Assembly (NCBI RefSeq): GCF_000017205.1
Contig: NC_009656.1
Span: 4,282,001 to 4,346,000, forward strand
Direction: 5' to 3'
Length of the DNA: 64,000 bases
Source: Pseudomonas paraeruginosa PA7
GTDB taxonomy: Bacteria; Pseudomonadota; Gammaproteobacteria; Pseudomonadales; Pseudomonadaceae
Under the pieces are notes generated by a model that was given only the letters and a program-made list of their open reading frames with translations, was not told the DNA's origin and did no database searches. This document shows, piece by piece, positions 42,440-51,676 of this stretch (the stretch's first letter is position 1; each line of letters starts with the position of its first letter). Both the position numbers and the translations under genes were made by a program.

Positions 42440-43264
42440 TCAGAGGTTCATCACATCGAGGAAGCGCGGCGTGGCGCTCTCGTCGATGCGCAGGCTGGCG
42501 AAGTCGAACAGGTTGCGGTCGGCCAGTTGCGACGGCACCACGTTCTGCAAGGCGCGGAACATGATCTCGGTACGCCCCGGCGACTTGCGCTCCCACTCCA
42601 GCAGCATTTCCTTGACCACCTGGCGCTGCAGGTTCTCCTGCGAACCGCAGAGGTTGCAGGGGATGATCGGGAACTCCTTGAGCTGGGAATAGGCCTCGAT
42701 GTCCTTCTCGCTGCAGTAGGCCAGCGGGCGGATCACCACGTTGCGCCCGTCGTCGGCCAGCAGCTTCGGCGGCATGGCCTTCAGGGTGCCGCCGTAGAAC
42801 ATGTTGAGGAAGAAAGTCTCGAGAATGTCGTCACGGTGGTGACCGAGGGCCATCTTGGTCGCGCCGATCTCGTCGGCGAAGGTGTACAGCGTGCCACGGC
42901 GCAGGCGCGAGCACAGCGAGCAGGTGGTCTTGCCTTCCGGGATCTTCTCCTTGACCACCGAGTAGGTGTCCTTCTCGACGATGTGGTACTCGACGCCGAT
43001 CGACTTCAGGTATTCCGGCAGGACGTGCTCCGGGAAGCCGGGCTGCTTCTGGTCCATGTTCACCGCGACGATCTCGAAGCGGATCGGCGCGACCTTCTGC
43101 AGGTAGAGCAGGATGTCGAGCATGGTGTAGCTGTCCTTGCCGCCGGACAGGCAGACCATGACCTTGTCGCCATCCTCGATCATGTTGAAATCGGTGATGG
43201 CTTCGCCGGCCAGGCGGCGCAGGCGCTTCTGCAGTTTGTTCTGATTGACCGAAAGGGTGCCCAT
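42440..43264 (-). CDS. ttcA: TtcA, tRNA 2-thiocytidine(32) synthetase
   Basis: Catalyses ATP- and [4Fe-4S]-dependent 2-thiolation of C32 in tRNA. The 274-residue product has the PP-loop [20 protein letters not shown] (two of the cluster Cys) and [12 protein letters not shown] (with the third), plus [19 protein letters not shown]. The ATG at 43264 begins the conserved N-terminus. It may be cotranscribed with the TAG-like gene downstream. A standard housekeeping enzyme. Confidence 0.95.
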   Translation of the reverse strand: MGTLSVNQNKLQKRLRRLAGEAITDFNMIEDGDKVMVCLSGGKDSYTMLDILLYLQKVAPIRFEIVAVNMDQKQPGFPEHVLPEYLKSIGVEYHIVEKDTYSVVKEKIPEGKTTCSLCSRLRRGTLYTFADEIGATKMALGHHRDDILETFFLNMFYGGTLKAMPPKLLADDGRNVVIRPLAYCSEKDIEAYSQLKEFPIIPCNLCGSQENLQRQVVKEMLLEWERKSPGRTEIMFRALQNVVPSQLADRNLFDFASLRIDESATPRFLDVMNL

Positions 43265-43546
43265 GGTGCTCTGGAATCCGGGTGTACGAGGAGAAAAGCT
43301 GGCTATTTTACGCACAAAACACCCGGCCGGGATACGCACTTACCCCGTCGACAGGCAACCGGCAACATCCTTCCATCCATGGGCAATCCGCCGGTCCCAT
43401 GCGATGGAGACAGGCGCCGCCACCCGATCAGCGCCTGATTGCGCCTTCGTTGGGCAGAACGCCTGCGCAAAGCGGTGCCCATCGCGTTCCTTCAGGGTTG
43501 CCTCGCAGCTCCGGGCAGAGAGGCTCCGCCAGCCACTGGATGTCGG

Positions 43547-44185
43547 CTAGCCGCCTGCCTCGTCGCAGAGTTTCTGCAACTCGGTGACCAGGCGGGCGGC
43601 GTGGAACCCATCGCAAACGGCGTGGTGTACCTGCACCGCCAGGGGAACGAGTGTCTTGCCGGCCTGGGAATAGTACTTTCCGACGGTGAACAACGGCGCA
43701 AAGAAGTTGTTCGCGCTGGCGAAGTTGAAATCGAAGCTGGTGAAGCTTACCCAGGGATTAGCCGAGACGTAGAAGACATTCTCGATGAAACCCTTGGGGA
43801 AATACGAATGGTCGTTCCGGTATTTTTCCCTGTCCATGGAATATTCGGCGAGGAAACGCGCCAGATCATCGTGGTAGTGGCTCCAGAAGGACGAGAATGT
43901 CTCGGTATCGGGATGGAAGGTCGTGTAGTTGGGATGGACGCAGTCCCAGACGATCAGCTCGTCGCCTTTCATGGCCATCCGGTATTCCGGGAACCGGTTC
44001 ACCACTTTCGCAATCGAGTGAATGAACACCGGATAGAACCTGTAGCCCCTGGACCTGGTGAAGTCGAGCAGCCGCGTGATATCGAGTTGAACCGTCTGGC
44101 TGAACGTGCACTGCCCGTCGCCTCTGAATATTTCGAAGTGCTCCCGCCTGTTCCAGGACGAAATATCCACTCTCGTATAACTCAT
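43547..44185 (-). CDS. Class A chloramphenicol acetyltransferase homologue
   Basis: The 212-residue product matches type A (CatA-like) chloramphenicol acetyltransferase: the catalytic motif HHAVCDGFH has the His base and Asp near residues 190-200, with [15 protein letters not shown] at the N-terminus and [20 protein letters not shown] in the middle. AAAGG precedes the ATG. Codon and base composition are noticeably less GC-rich than flanking genes, suggesting transfer. It sits between ttcA and the DnaJ-related gene, where from memory PAO1 has no such gene. Function as a resistance enzyme is not demonstrated. Confidence 0.88.
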   Translation of the reverse strand: MSYTRVDISSWNRREHFEIFRGDGQCTFSQTVQLDITRLLDFTRSRGYRFYPVFIHSIAKVVNRFPEYRMAMKGDELIVWDCVHPNYTTFHPDTETFSSFWSHYHDDLARFLAEYSMDREKYRNDHSYFPKGFIENVFYVSANPWVSFTSFDFNFASANNFFAPLFTVGKYYSQAGKTLVPLAVQVHHAVCDGFHAARLVTELQKLCDEAGG

Positions 44186-44329
44186 GATTACCTTTCACCG
44201 GTTGTCTGGCATGACCGTTCATTGTGCCACTCCGATCGACCTCGCGTATCATGCCGAGCAGCGGAACGGCCCGCATTACAGACGCGACGCCAGCCGCCCG
44301 TTGCCAACGCCCGATGCTAGTCTTGTCCC

Positions 44330-44923
44330 ATGACTGCCGACCTCGACCATCGCCTCGACCTCGCCGGGCAGATCCTCTGCCTGCTGCGCGAGCACCCCGA
44401 AGGACTTTCCGAATACCAGCTGATCCGGTTGCTGAAAGCCCGCCATTCCACGCATATCCCGCACCGCGAGCTGGCCGACAAGCTGGTGCTGTTCCGCACC
44501 CATTTCCTGCTGTTCAACGCGCTCTACCACTTGCGCGACCACCTCCGCGCCGAGGGCGAGGCGCACCTGGAGATCAGCCCGCTGAGCCTGCGCCTGCGGC
44601 CCTACGTCGCTGGCGAGCAGGCGCTGGAGCGGGGCGACCCGTTGCGCGACTACTATCTCGACCTGCGCCACCTCGGCCAGACCAGCGAGGCCGACGTCGA
44701 GCGGCTGCTGCAGAGTTTCTGGACGCGCATGCAGGGCGGCGAGGAAAAGGCCGCCGCCCTCGCCCTGTTCGAACTGGACGGCGCTGCCGACTATCCCGCC
44801 ATCAAGCTGCGCTACCGGCAACTGGTCAACCAGCACCATCCCGACCGCGGCGGCAGCACCGCGCGCCTGCAATCGATCAACAAGGCCATGGAAATACTGC
44901 AACGCTATTACAGCCGGCCGTGA
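44330..44923 (+). CDS. DnaJ-related protein with a C-terminal J domain
   Basis: The 197-residue protein has an N-terminal DnaJ-related domain (DLAGQILCLLREHPEGLSEYQLIRLLK, then FRTHFLLFNALYHLRDHL) and a short C-terminal J domain with the HPD motif in VNQHHPDRGGS and INKAMEILQRYY. J proteins stimulate Hsp70 ATPase, so a partner DnaK-type chaperone is expected. The gene faces away from catA. A small GC hairpin (44941-44961) follows it. Confidence 0.82.
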   Translation: MTADLDHRLDLAGQILCLLREHPEGLSEYQLIRLLKARHSTHIPHRELADKLVLFRTHFLLFNALYHLRDHLRAEGEAHLEISPLSLRLRPYVAGEQALERGDPLRDYYLDLRHLGQTSEADVERLLQSFWTRMQGGEEKAAALALFELDGAADYPAIKLRYRQLVNQHHPDRGGSTARLQSINKAMEILQRYYSRP

Positions 44924-45082
44924 AACTTCGATTTGCTCTAACCCCGCAAGCGACGCGGGGTCGGCCCGTTCCTATACTGCGACATAAGGTCGCATAGGTC
45001 GGCCGAGCACCGGTTGGCGCTGTCCATGCGCGTCCGGCGCTTCGCTGGGGGGCGGCCGCATAAGAACGAGGAGGAAACGGGC

Positions 45083-45682
45083 ATGATCCATCATGTATGG
45101 GGGCTCTTCACCCATCCCGATCAGGAATGGCAGGAAATCCGTGGCGAAGAGGAAAGCATCAGCCACATGTACCTGACCCACATCCTGGTCCTGGCTGCCA
45201 TACCGGCGATCTCCGCCTATATCGGCACCACCCAGGTCGGCTGGGTGATAGGCAATGGCGACCCGGTCAAGCTGACCCAGGCCAGCGCGCTGCAGATGAC
45301 CGTGCTCACCTACCTGGCGATGCTCGCCGGGGTCGCGGTGATGGGCGCCTTCATCCACTGGATGGCGCGCACCTACGACGCCAACCCGAGCCTAACCCAG
45401 TGCATCGTGTTCGCCGCCTACAACGCCACGCCGCTGTTCATCGCCGGGCTGGCGGCGCTGTACCCGCACCTGTGGCTGGGGATGATCGTCGGGGTGGCCG
45501 CGATCAGCTACACGGTGTACCTGCTCTACGTGGGGATTCCCACCTTCATGAACATCCACAAGGACGAAGGCTTCCTGTTCTCCAGCTCGGTGCTGGCGGT
45601 CGGCCTGGTGGTGCTGGTGGCGATGATCGCCCTGTCGGTGATCCTCTGGGGCAGCGGGGTCGGCCCCGAATACACCAGCTGA
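45083..45682 (+). CDS. Yip1-family inner membrane protein
   Basis: The 199-residue protein has a soluble N-terminus (HHVWGLFTHPDQEWQEIRGEE) and about five hydrophobic helices, as in the Yip1 domain family. GAGGAGG precedes the ATG at 45083. A hairpin TGCGAC/GTCGCA at 44978-44994 lies upstream. Function unknown. It is monocistronic. Confidence 0.82.
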   Translation: MIHHVWGLFTHPDQEWQEIRGEEESISHMYLTHILVLAAIPAISAYIGTTQVGWVIGNGDPVKLTQASALQMTVLTYLAMLAGVAVMGAFIHWMARTYDANPSLTQCIVFAAYNATPLFIAGLAALYPHLWLGMIVGVAAISYTVYLLYVGIPTFMNIHKDEGFLFSSSVLAVGLVVLVAMIALSVILWGSGVGPEYTS

Positions 45683-45843
45683 GCCGCCGTGCCATGCGAC
45701 CGGGCCGCAGGCAACCGCCGCCCGGTCCTTTTCCTGCCCACCGCCGCGCTTGCCTGATCCTGCACCCCGGACGAGCGGTCGCCATGACGACTGCGCCCTC
45801 CCTCCTCTCTCCGGCATAATCGCCCGCTGCCGGAGTTTCCCGA

Positions 45844-46341
45844 ATGCCCGAACACCTCAACGCCCGCGTCGAGGCCTGCTATCGGCAGGCCGAAGACTTC
45901 TTCCAGCGCACCTTTCCTCGCCCGACCGTCAGCTTCCGCCTGCGCGGCCAGAAGGCCGGGGTCGCCCACCTCGACGAGAATCTGCTGCGCTTCAACCCCC
46001 AGCTGTACCGCGAAAACCGCGAACACTTCCTCGAACAGACCGTGGCCCACGAAGTCGCGCACCTGATCGCGCACCAGTTGTTCGGTCCGCGCATCCGTCC
46101 CCACGGCGAGGAATGGCAACTGATCATGCGCGGTATCTACGGCCTGCCGCCGGACCGCTGCCACACCTATGCGGTCAAGCGCCGCACCGCCACTCGCTAC
46201 CTGTACCGCTGCCACTGCCCGGAGCACAACGACTTCCCGTTCTCCGCGCAACGCCACAACCTGGTGGCCAAGGGGCGCCGCTACTACTGCCGGCGCTGCA
46301 AGGCAACCCTGGTATTCAGCGGCGAAGTGACCCGCGACTGA
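45844..46341 (+). CDS. sprT: SprT-family zinc metalloprotease-like protein
   Basis: The 165-residue protein has the HExxH zinc motif in VAHEVAHLIAHQLFG at about residues 62-76 and a C-terminal zinc ribbon (YRCHCP, then YYCRRCKA). The eukaryotic homologue Spartan cleaves DNA-protein crosslinks; the role of bacterial SprT is less clear. It is convergent with the CoA transferase gene, one base apart. Confidence 0.88.
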   Translation: MPEHLNARVEACYRQAEDFFQRTFPRPTVSFRLRGQKAGVAHLDENLLRFNPQLYRENREHFLEQTVAHEVAHLIAHQLFGPRIRPHGEEWQLIMRGIYGLPPDRCHTYAVKRRTATRYLYRCHCPEHNDFPFSAQRHNLVAKGRRYYCRRCKATLVFSGEVTRD

Positions 46342-46342
46342 C

Positions 46343-47524
46343 TCAGGCGATCGCCCTGGCGGCCTTCAGCTCGGCGATCCGCTCGGCGGTATAGCCCAGC
46401 CCTTCGAGCACCGCCACGGTATCGGCGCCCAGCGCCGCGCCGATGTGGCGAGGCGCCGGCAGGCCGGCGGAGAACTTGATCGGGCAGGCCACCTGCGCCT
46501 GGCTGCCACCTTCCGGCCTCGGCACCTGGGCGACCAGCCCGCGTGCCTGCAACTGCGGGTGCGCGACCGCTTCGGAGAGCGGCAACATCGGCTCGACGCA
46601 GGCATCCAGGGCGGCGAACACCTCCTGCCACTCGGCGAAGTCGCGCTTTTCGAATTCGATCTCGATCTCGCGCTTCAGCGCGCGCTGTTCTTCCGGCTTC
46701 GGCGACAGGCCGCGGGCGGCAAGCTCCGGACGGCCGAGGGCAGCGCAGAACTGCTGCATGAACTGCGGCTCCAGGCTGCCCACCGAGAACCAGCGGCCAT
46801 CGCGGGTGCGGTAGTAGTCGTAGAAGCTGCCGCCGTTCAGCGCCAGCGCCTCCATCTCCGGCTCGACCCCGGCCGCGAGGTAGCCGGCGCCGGCCATGCC
46901 GTGCAGGCTGAAGGCGCAATCGGTCATGCTGACATCGACGAACTGCCCCTCGCCGGTCTGCTGTCGGTGGATGACCGCCGCCAGCAGGCCCATCACGCCA
47001 TGCAGCGAACCGCCGGCGATATCCGCCAGTTGTACCCCCAGCGGCAACGGCCCGCGTTCGCTGCGGCCGGTGTAGCTGGCGATCCCGGCCAGGGCCAGGT
47101 AGTTGATGTCGTGCCCGGCGCGCTCGCGGTAGGGCCCGGTCTGGCCGTAACCGGTGATGGCCACGTAGATCAGGCCCGGATTGACCGCCTTCAGCGCCTC
47201 GTAGCCGACGCCGAGCCTGTCCATCACTCCAGGACGGAACTGTTCGAGGACGATGTCGTACTCGCGCACCAGTTCCAGCACCACCTCGCGCGCGCCGGGC
47301 CGCTTCAGGTCGAGGCCGATGGAGCGCTTGTTGCGGTTCAGGTAGGCATGGCTGGCCGAGGTGCCGTCGACGTGCGGCGGCAGCACCCGCACCAGGTCCA
47401 TGCGTCCCGGGGACTCCACGCGCAGCACGTCGGCGCCCATGTCCGCCAGCAGCAGCGAGGCGAACGGCCCTGGCAGCAGGGTGGAGAAATCCAGCACTTT
47501 CAACGAAGACAACGGGCCTTTCAT
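46343..47524 (-). CDS. Class III CoA transferase (CaiB/BaiF family)
   Basis: The 393-residue enzyme moves CoA between carboxylic acids. It has LKVLDFSTLLPGPFASLLLADMGADVL at the N-terminus, NRNKRSIGLDLK, and the conserved catalytic Asp in RAGHDINYLALAG. AGGAG lies five bases before the ATG at 47524. It follows the acyl-CoA dehydrogenase gene by about 97 bases and is likely in the same catabolic unit. The substrate acid is unknown. Confidence 0.88.
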   Translation of the reverse strand: MKGPLSSLKVLDFSTLLPGPFASLLLADMGADVLRVESPGRMDLVRVLPPHVDGTSASHAYLNRNKRSIGLDLKRPGAREVVLELVREYDIVLEQFRPGVMDRLGVGYEALKAVNPGLIYVAITGYGQTGPYRERAGHDINYLALAGIASYTGRSERGPLPLGVQLADIAGGSLHGVMGLLAAVIHRQQTGEGQFVDVSMTDCAFSLHGMAGAGYLAAGVEPEMEALALNGGSFYDYYRTRDGRWFSVGSLEPQFMQQFCAALGRPELAARGLSPKPEEQRALKREIEIEFEKRDFAEWQEVFAALDACVEPMLPLSEAVAHPQLQARGLVAQVPRPEGGSQAQVACPIKFSAGLPAPRHIGAALGADTVAVLEGLGYTAERIAELKAARAIA

Positions 47525-47621
47525 GGTCACTCCTGGTATTCGCCGGGGGATCGTCGAGACATGGTGCCGACAGCCTAGCCGCGCGACGCGCGACGCGACA
47601 TGGCCGTGGCGTCGGCCGGGC

Positions 47622-48761
47622 TCAGAGCTTCATGCCGCGGCTGATGATCTCCTTCATGATCTCCGAGGTGCCGGCGAAGATCCGCTGGATACGGGCATTC
47701 GCGTACATCCTGCAGATCGGGTACTCCCACATGTAGCCCCAGCCGCCATGCAGCTGCACGCCTTCGTCGACCACCCTGCCCAGCAGCTCGGTGGTGAACA
47801 GCTTGGCTTCGGCGGCGACTTCCGGGGTCAGCTTCTTCTGGTTGTGGTCCATCACGCAGCGGTCGGTGAAGACCTGCGCCACGTCGATCTGGGTACGCAT
47901 CTCGGCGAGCTTGAAGCGGGTGTTCTGGAAGTGCGCCACCGGCCGGCCGAAGGCCTGGCGCTCCTTCACGTAGTCGATGGTCGCCTGCAGCGCCGCCTCG
48001 GCCCCGGCCACCGCGCCGCAGGCGTTGGTCAGGCGCTCCTGGGCGAGCATGTTCATCAGGTAGAAGAAGCCGCCCTTGGCGTCGCCCAGCAGGTTTTCCT
48101 TAGGCACCCGCACGTTGTTGAAGAACAGCTCGGCGGTGTCCTGGCTCTTCATGCCGAGCTTCTTCAGGTTGCGCCCGCGCTCGAAGCCCTCCATGCCGCG
48201 CTCCACCAGGAACAGGCCCATGGCGTGCCGGTTCGCCGGGTCGGTCTTCGCCGCGACGATCACCACATCGGCCAGCAGGCCGTTGGAGATGAACACCTTG
48301 GAGCCGTTGAGCAACCAATGGTCGCCCTTGTCCACCGCGGTGCTGCGCATGCCGGCCAGGTCGGATCCGGCGGCGGGTTCGGTCATGGCCACGGCGAGGA
48401 TGGTCTCGCCACGGATGATCCCCGGCAACAGGCGGGCCTTCTGCTCGGCGTTGCCGTACTCGGCGATGTAGGGGCCGCACAGCGCCGAGTGCAGCGGGAT
48501 CATGAAGCCCGGTTCGTTGATCCGCGCCAGCTCCTCGCACATGATCTGCTCGTAGCGGAAATCCTTGAGCCCGGCGCCGCCGTATTCCTCGTCCGCCCAG
48601 GGCAGCAGGAAGCCCATCTCCCCCGCCTTGGCCCACACGCCACGATCGACCACACCGGCCTCTTCCCATTCTTCCTGGTGCGGCACCACCTCCTTGAGGA
48701 GGAAGGCGCGGAAGGCATCGCGGAACAGGTTGTGTTCGGTCTCGAAGATCTGCCGTTGCAT
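47622..48761 (-). CDS. Acyl-CoA dehydrogenase, long-chain type
   Basis: The 379-residue FAD enzyme catalyses alpha,beta-dehydrogenation of acyl-CoA. It has MTEPAAGSDLAGM, WLLNGSKVFISNG, ERQAFGRPVAHFQNTRFKLAEM and the C-terminal LHGGWGYMWEYPICRMY. The usual medium-chain catalytic Glu position in the EGT motif is Ala here (FAGTSEIM), as in the long-chain class, where the base lies in another helix. The ATG at 48761 begins the conserved N-terminus. Probably functions with the downstream CoA transferase in degradation of an acyl compound. Confidence 0.9.
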   Translation of the reverse strand: MQRQIFETEHNLFRDAFRAFLLKEVVPHQEEWEEAGVVDRGVWAKAGEMGFLLPWADEEYGGAGLKDFRYEQIMCEELARINEPGFMIPLHSALCGPYIAEYGNAEQKARLLPGIIRGETILAVAMTEPAAGSDLAGMRSTAVDKGDHWLLNGSKVFISNGLLADVVIVAAKTDPANRHAMGLFLVERGMEGFERGRNLKKLGMKSQDTAELFFNNVRVPKENLLGDAKGGFFYLMNMLAQERLTNACGAVAGAEAALQATIDYVKERQAFGRPVAHFQNTRFKLAEMRTQIDVAQVFTDRCVMDHNQKKLTPEVAAEAKLFTTELLGRVVDEGVQLHGGWGYMWEYPICRMYANARIQRIFAGTSEIMKEIISRGMKL

Positions 48762-48863
48762 GTTCTGGGACTCCCTGGCGGTCAGTGGTCCCGCAGGGTA
48801 GGCGGCGCCGGCCGGCGCCCTCAATGACGCGAGCGCTCAGGCTCGCTTGACCGAATCGGACAG

Positions 48864-49883
48864 CTACCAGTCCATGCTCGCCGGCTCCACCCCCTGGTGC
48901 GAGGGAAACAGCGGCAGCACCTCCTCGGCCAGTTCCTGGATGACTTCCGCCGCCGGCCTGGCGGAGAACTGGATGCCCAGGGCGGCATGGTTGACGCCCG
49001 CCGCGCGCCACTCGCCGAGCAGCTCGATCAGGCCGTGGCGCCCGGTGCGCAGGACGTAGCCGCCGTGCAGGGGCGTGCGCGGATACGCCGGGTCGTCCAC
49101 CAGGTCGAGCCATTCGTTGGTCATGTGCGGGCGGAACCCGCCATCGGTGATGGACATCCTCCAGGCGCGGATCTTCCCGGCCAGGCGACGTGGCCCGGAC
49201 GCATCGACAGTCGACTCCGGATAGGTCAGCCAGCCATCGGCCTGGCGCGCCAGCCAGTCCGCCGTCTGCCGCGCGCTACCGGTGACGATCAGCGGAATGG
49301 CGCCGGCCGCCGGACGCGGCAACAGCTCGGCGTCGTCCAGCGTGGCCAGCGACGAGGCGAAATGCCGGCTGCCGTGGAACAACTGACGCAGGTAGTCCAG
49401 GCCCTGGGCGAAACGCTCGCCGCGTTGCGCATGCTCCAGGCCGTAGGCGGGAAACTCCAGCGGCCGGTCGCCGGAGGCGAGGCCGAGGACCAGGCGTCCG
49501 CCGGACAACCGGTCGACGCTCGCCGCGGCCTTGGCCAGATCCACCGGCTGGCGCAGCGAGAGCACCGCGCTGCCGGTGGCCAGGGCGATACGGTGGGTGC
49601 GCGCGGCCAGGTAGCCGAGGTAGGTGAACGGATCGAACACCTGCCCGGCGTCGCCGAAGCGCGGGTCGAACAACGGCACGTCGCGCACCCAGACGGCGGC
49701 GAACCCCAGCCGGTCGATCTCCTCGACCAGCCGCGCCTGGCCCAGCAGCACCGCCATGTCGCCCTGGTAGAAACGCAGCGGCAGGAACAGGCCCAGGGTC
49801 AGCGCGTCCTCGGCGAACATCCGCCGATAGCCCGGGTGCCCGGCGAAGGCCGCCGCCGAGGCGCCTTGCAACAGGGCGCTCAT
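48864..49883 (-). CDS. LLM-class (bacterial luciferase-like) flavin oxidoreductase
   Basis: The 339-residue TIM-barrel flavoenzyme has LTLGLFLPLRFYQGDMA at the N-terminus, AVWVRDVPLFDPRFGDAG and LGYLAARTHRIALATG, followed by GRLVLGLASGDRP, typical of LLM monooxygenases. FMN or F420 binding cannot be read from sequence alone, though FMN is expected in Pseudomonas. The start ATG at 49883 overlaps the GST stop as ATGA. Cotranscription suggests a shared xenobiotic or electrophile task. Confidence 0.85.
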   Translation of the reverse strand: MSALLQGASAAAFAGHPGYRRMFAEDALTLGLFLPLRFYQGDMAVLLGQARLVEEIDRLGFAAVWVRDVPLFDPRFGDAGQVFDPFTYLGYLAARTHRIALATGSAVLSLRQPVDLAKAAASVDRLSGGRLVLGLASGDRPLEFPAYGLEHAQRGERFAQGLDYLRQLFHGSRHFASSLATLDDAELLPRPAAGAIPLIVTGSARQTADWLARQADGWLTYPESTVDASGPRRLAGKIRAWRMSITDGGFRPHMTNEWLDLVDDPAYPRTPLHGGYVLRTGRHGLIELLGEWRAAGVNHAALGIQFSARPAAEVIQELAEEVLPLFPSHQGVEPASMDW

Positions 49884-50509
49884 GGTCCCACCGCCGGTTC
49901 CGGCAGGACGATCCCGCGCCGCACCGCCGGCCGCTGGGCCATGCGTCGATGCCAGTCGTCCAGGTGGCGATGATGACTGAAGTCGAAGTCGACGATGCGC
50001 GCCGTGTGGGTCCAGCCGAAGGTGGCGATGTCGGCGATGGAATACTGCTCGCCGGCCAGCCAGGGCCGTTCGGCCAGGCGCCGGTCGAGGGTGGCGAAGA
50101 TTTCCTCGGAGAGCCGCCGGTAGCGTTCGATGGCAGGTGCGTGGCGCTCTTCGGCGAATATCTCGAAGTGCACCCGCTGGCCGAGGATCGGCCCCATGCT
50201 CGATGCATGGAAGGTCAGCCAGGTCAGGGCCTCCCAACGCTCGCGGGGCGACTCGGGCAGCAGTTGGCCGGTCTTTTCCGCCAGGTACTGGAGGATCGCC
50301 GCCGATTCGAACAGGGTTATGCCGGCGGCGCGGTCGACCAGCACCGGGATCCGGCCATGCGGATTCAGCCGCAGGAACGCCGGGCGGCGCTGCTCGCCGT
50401 GGTCGATGCGGACGTGGTGCAGCGCATAGGGCAGCCCCAGTTCCTCGAGAGCGATGGTGATCTTGAAGCCGTTGGGTGAACTGTCGCTGTACAGCTGGAG
50501 GGAAGGCAT
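49880..50509 (-). CDS. Glutathione S-transferase family protein
   Basis: The 209-residue GST has an N-terminal thioredoxin-like domain (LQLYSDSSPNGFKITIALEELGLPY, GRIPVLVD, ESAAILQYLAEK) and an all-helical C-terminal domain with SIADIATFGW. The Ser-rich SSPNG segment resembles GSTs of the Nu/YghU-like group. It is divergent from a LysR gene; a palindrome at 50536-50549 lies 27 bases upstream of its start. Confidence 0.9.
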   Translation of the reverse strand: MPSLQLYSDSSPNGFKITIALEELGLPYALHHVRIDHGEQRRPAFLRLNPHGRIPVLVDRAAGITLFESAAILQYLAEKTGQLLPESPRERWEALTWLTFHASSMGPILGQRVHFEIFAEERHAPAIERYRRLSEEIFATLDRRLAERPWLAGEQYSIADIATFGWTHTARIVDFDFSHHRHLDDWHRRMAQRPAVRRGIVLPEPAVGP

Positions 50510-50535
50510 CGCGAATATCCTTGCGGCGGTGGATT

Positions 50536-50549
50536 GTACGGCGCCGTAC
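50536..50549. promoter_or_regulatory. 14-bp perfect palindrome in the GST/LysR divergent region
   Basis: GTACGGCGCCGTAC is perfectly self-complementary and lies 27 bases from the GST start codon, within the 202-base divergent region. It is a plausible operator for the LysR regulator or another repressor. Confidence 0.5.
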
Positions 50550-50711
50550 CGTCGGGACCGGCGACGACCGGGAAGCGGGCCTGCCGCTTCCCGCGAGCCG
50601 AAGAAAGCAGCTAGGCTAAAATGCTTCCCGTCTCGCACCGTCATGCTGCTCCCAGGCCCGGCGGGAGAGAAACGATCCTTTCTCCAATCTCTTTATAGAA
50701 AAACTGAAACC

Positions 50712-51602
50712 ATGGGTGCCGTCCTTCCGCTCCTCGCGCTACGCGCCTTCGTCGAAACAGCCCGCCACGGCAGCCTGACCCGCGCAGCCGTCTCCATGGG
50801 CGTCACCCCCGGTGCGGTGAGCCAACAGCTACGGCTGTTGCAGGCGCGCACCGGCGTCGCCCTGTTCCAGCGCTCCAGCCACGGCATGCGCCTGACCGCG
50901 GCGGGCGAGCAGGTCTATCCCGGACTCCGCCAGGCCTTCGAGCAGATCGCCGCAAGCCTCGCCCAGCTGGAAGCCATCAATGCCCGGCAGACCCTTACGG
51001 TGAGCACCGAGCCCTCCTTCGCCGCCGCCTGGCTGGTGCCGCGCCTCGGCCAGTTCAGTGCTCGCCATCCCCAGGTGGAAGTCCGTGTCGAGGCCTCGGC
51101 GCAGCTCGCCGACCTGCGTCGGGAGCGCATCGACGTCGCCATTCGCCACGGCCTCGGCGACTACCCCGGGCTCGACGTGCAGGCGCTGATGGCGCCGCCA
51201 CTGATCCCGGTGGCCAGCCCGCGCCTGCTGGCGGAAGGCCCGGCGCTCTGCGAAGCGGCCGATTGCCTGGCCTACCCGCTGCTGCAGGAAGCGGAGCGCC
51301 GCGACTGGCGCCTGTGGCTGCAGGCGATGGGGGTGGCGGACGACCCCCGGATGGACAGGGGCCCGGCCTTCGCCGACGACCTCCTCCTGCTGCGCGCCGC
51401 CGAGGCCGGCCAGGGCATCGCCCTGGTGCGCGACATCCACGCCCGCGCGGAGATCGCCAGCGGCCGCCTGGCGCTCGCCCTCGACAGCCCCTGGCCGAGC
51501 CGCTTCGCCTACTATGCGGTGAGCCTGCCCGGGGCGGCGCAACGGGCGCCTCTTTCCCAGTTCCTCGCCTGGCTACGCGAGCAGGCCGCCACCGAGGCAT
51601 AA
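50712..51602 (+). CDS. LysR-family transcriptional regulator (GcvA-like)
   Basis: The 296-residue regulator has an N-terminal HTH (LRAFVETARHGSLTRAAVSMGVTPGAVSQQLRLLQAR) and a GcvA/AmpR-like substrate domain (LTVSTEPSFAAAWLVPRLGQF, IDVAIRHGLGDYPG). The ATG at 50712 follows AT-rich DNA. It is divergent from the GST-LLM operon and probably regulates it. Convergent with dctA, sharing the terminator hairpin. Confidence 0.88.
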   Translation: MGAVLPLLALRAFVETARHGSLTRAAVSMGVTPGAVSQQLRLLQARTGVALFQRSSHGMRLTAAGEQVYPGLRQAFEQIAASLAQLEAINARQTLTVSTEPSFAAAWLVPRLGQFSARHPQVEVRVEASAQLADLRRERIDVAIRHGLGDYPGLDVQALMAPPLIPVASPRLLAEGPALCEAADCLAYPLLQEAERRDWRLWLQAMGVADDPRMDRGPAFADDLLLLRAAEAGQGIALVRDIHARAEIASGRLALALDSPWPSRFAYYAVSLPGAAQRAPLSQFLAWLREQAATEA

Positions 51603-51626
51603 AAAAACCCGCCACGAGGGCGGGTT
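51600..51626 (-). terminator. Terminator of dctA (may serve both directions)
   Basis: AACCCGCC/GGCGGGTT form an 8-bp stem around ACGAG. On the minus strand the stem is followed by a run of T residues, as expected for termination of dctA. It overlaps the end of the convergent LysR gene. Confidence 0.85.
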
Positions 51627-51676
51627 CGAAGGGCGGCAGGGAGCTCTTCACTTCCCCCTGCCGAACAGGGTTGAGC

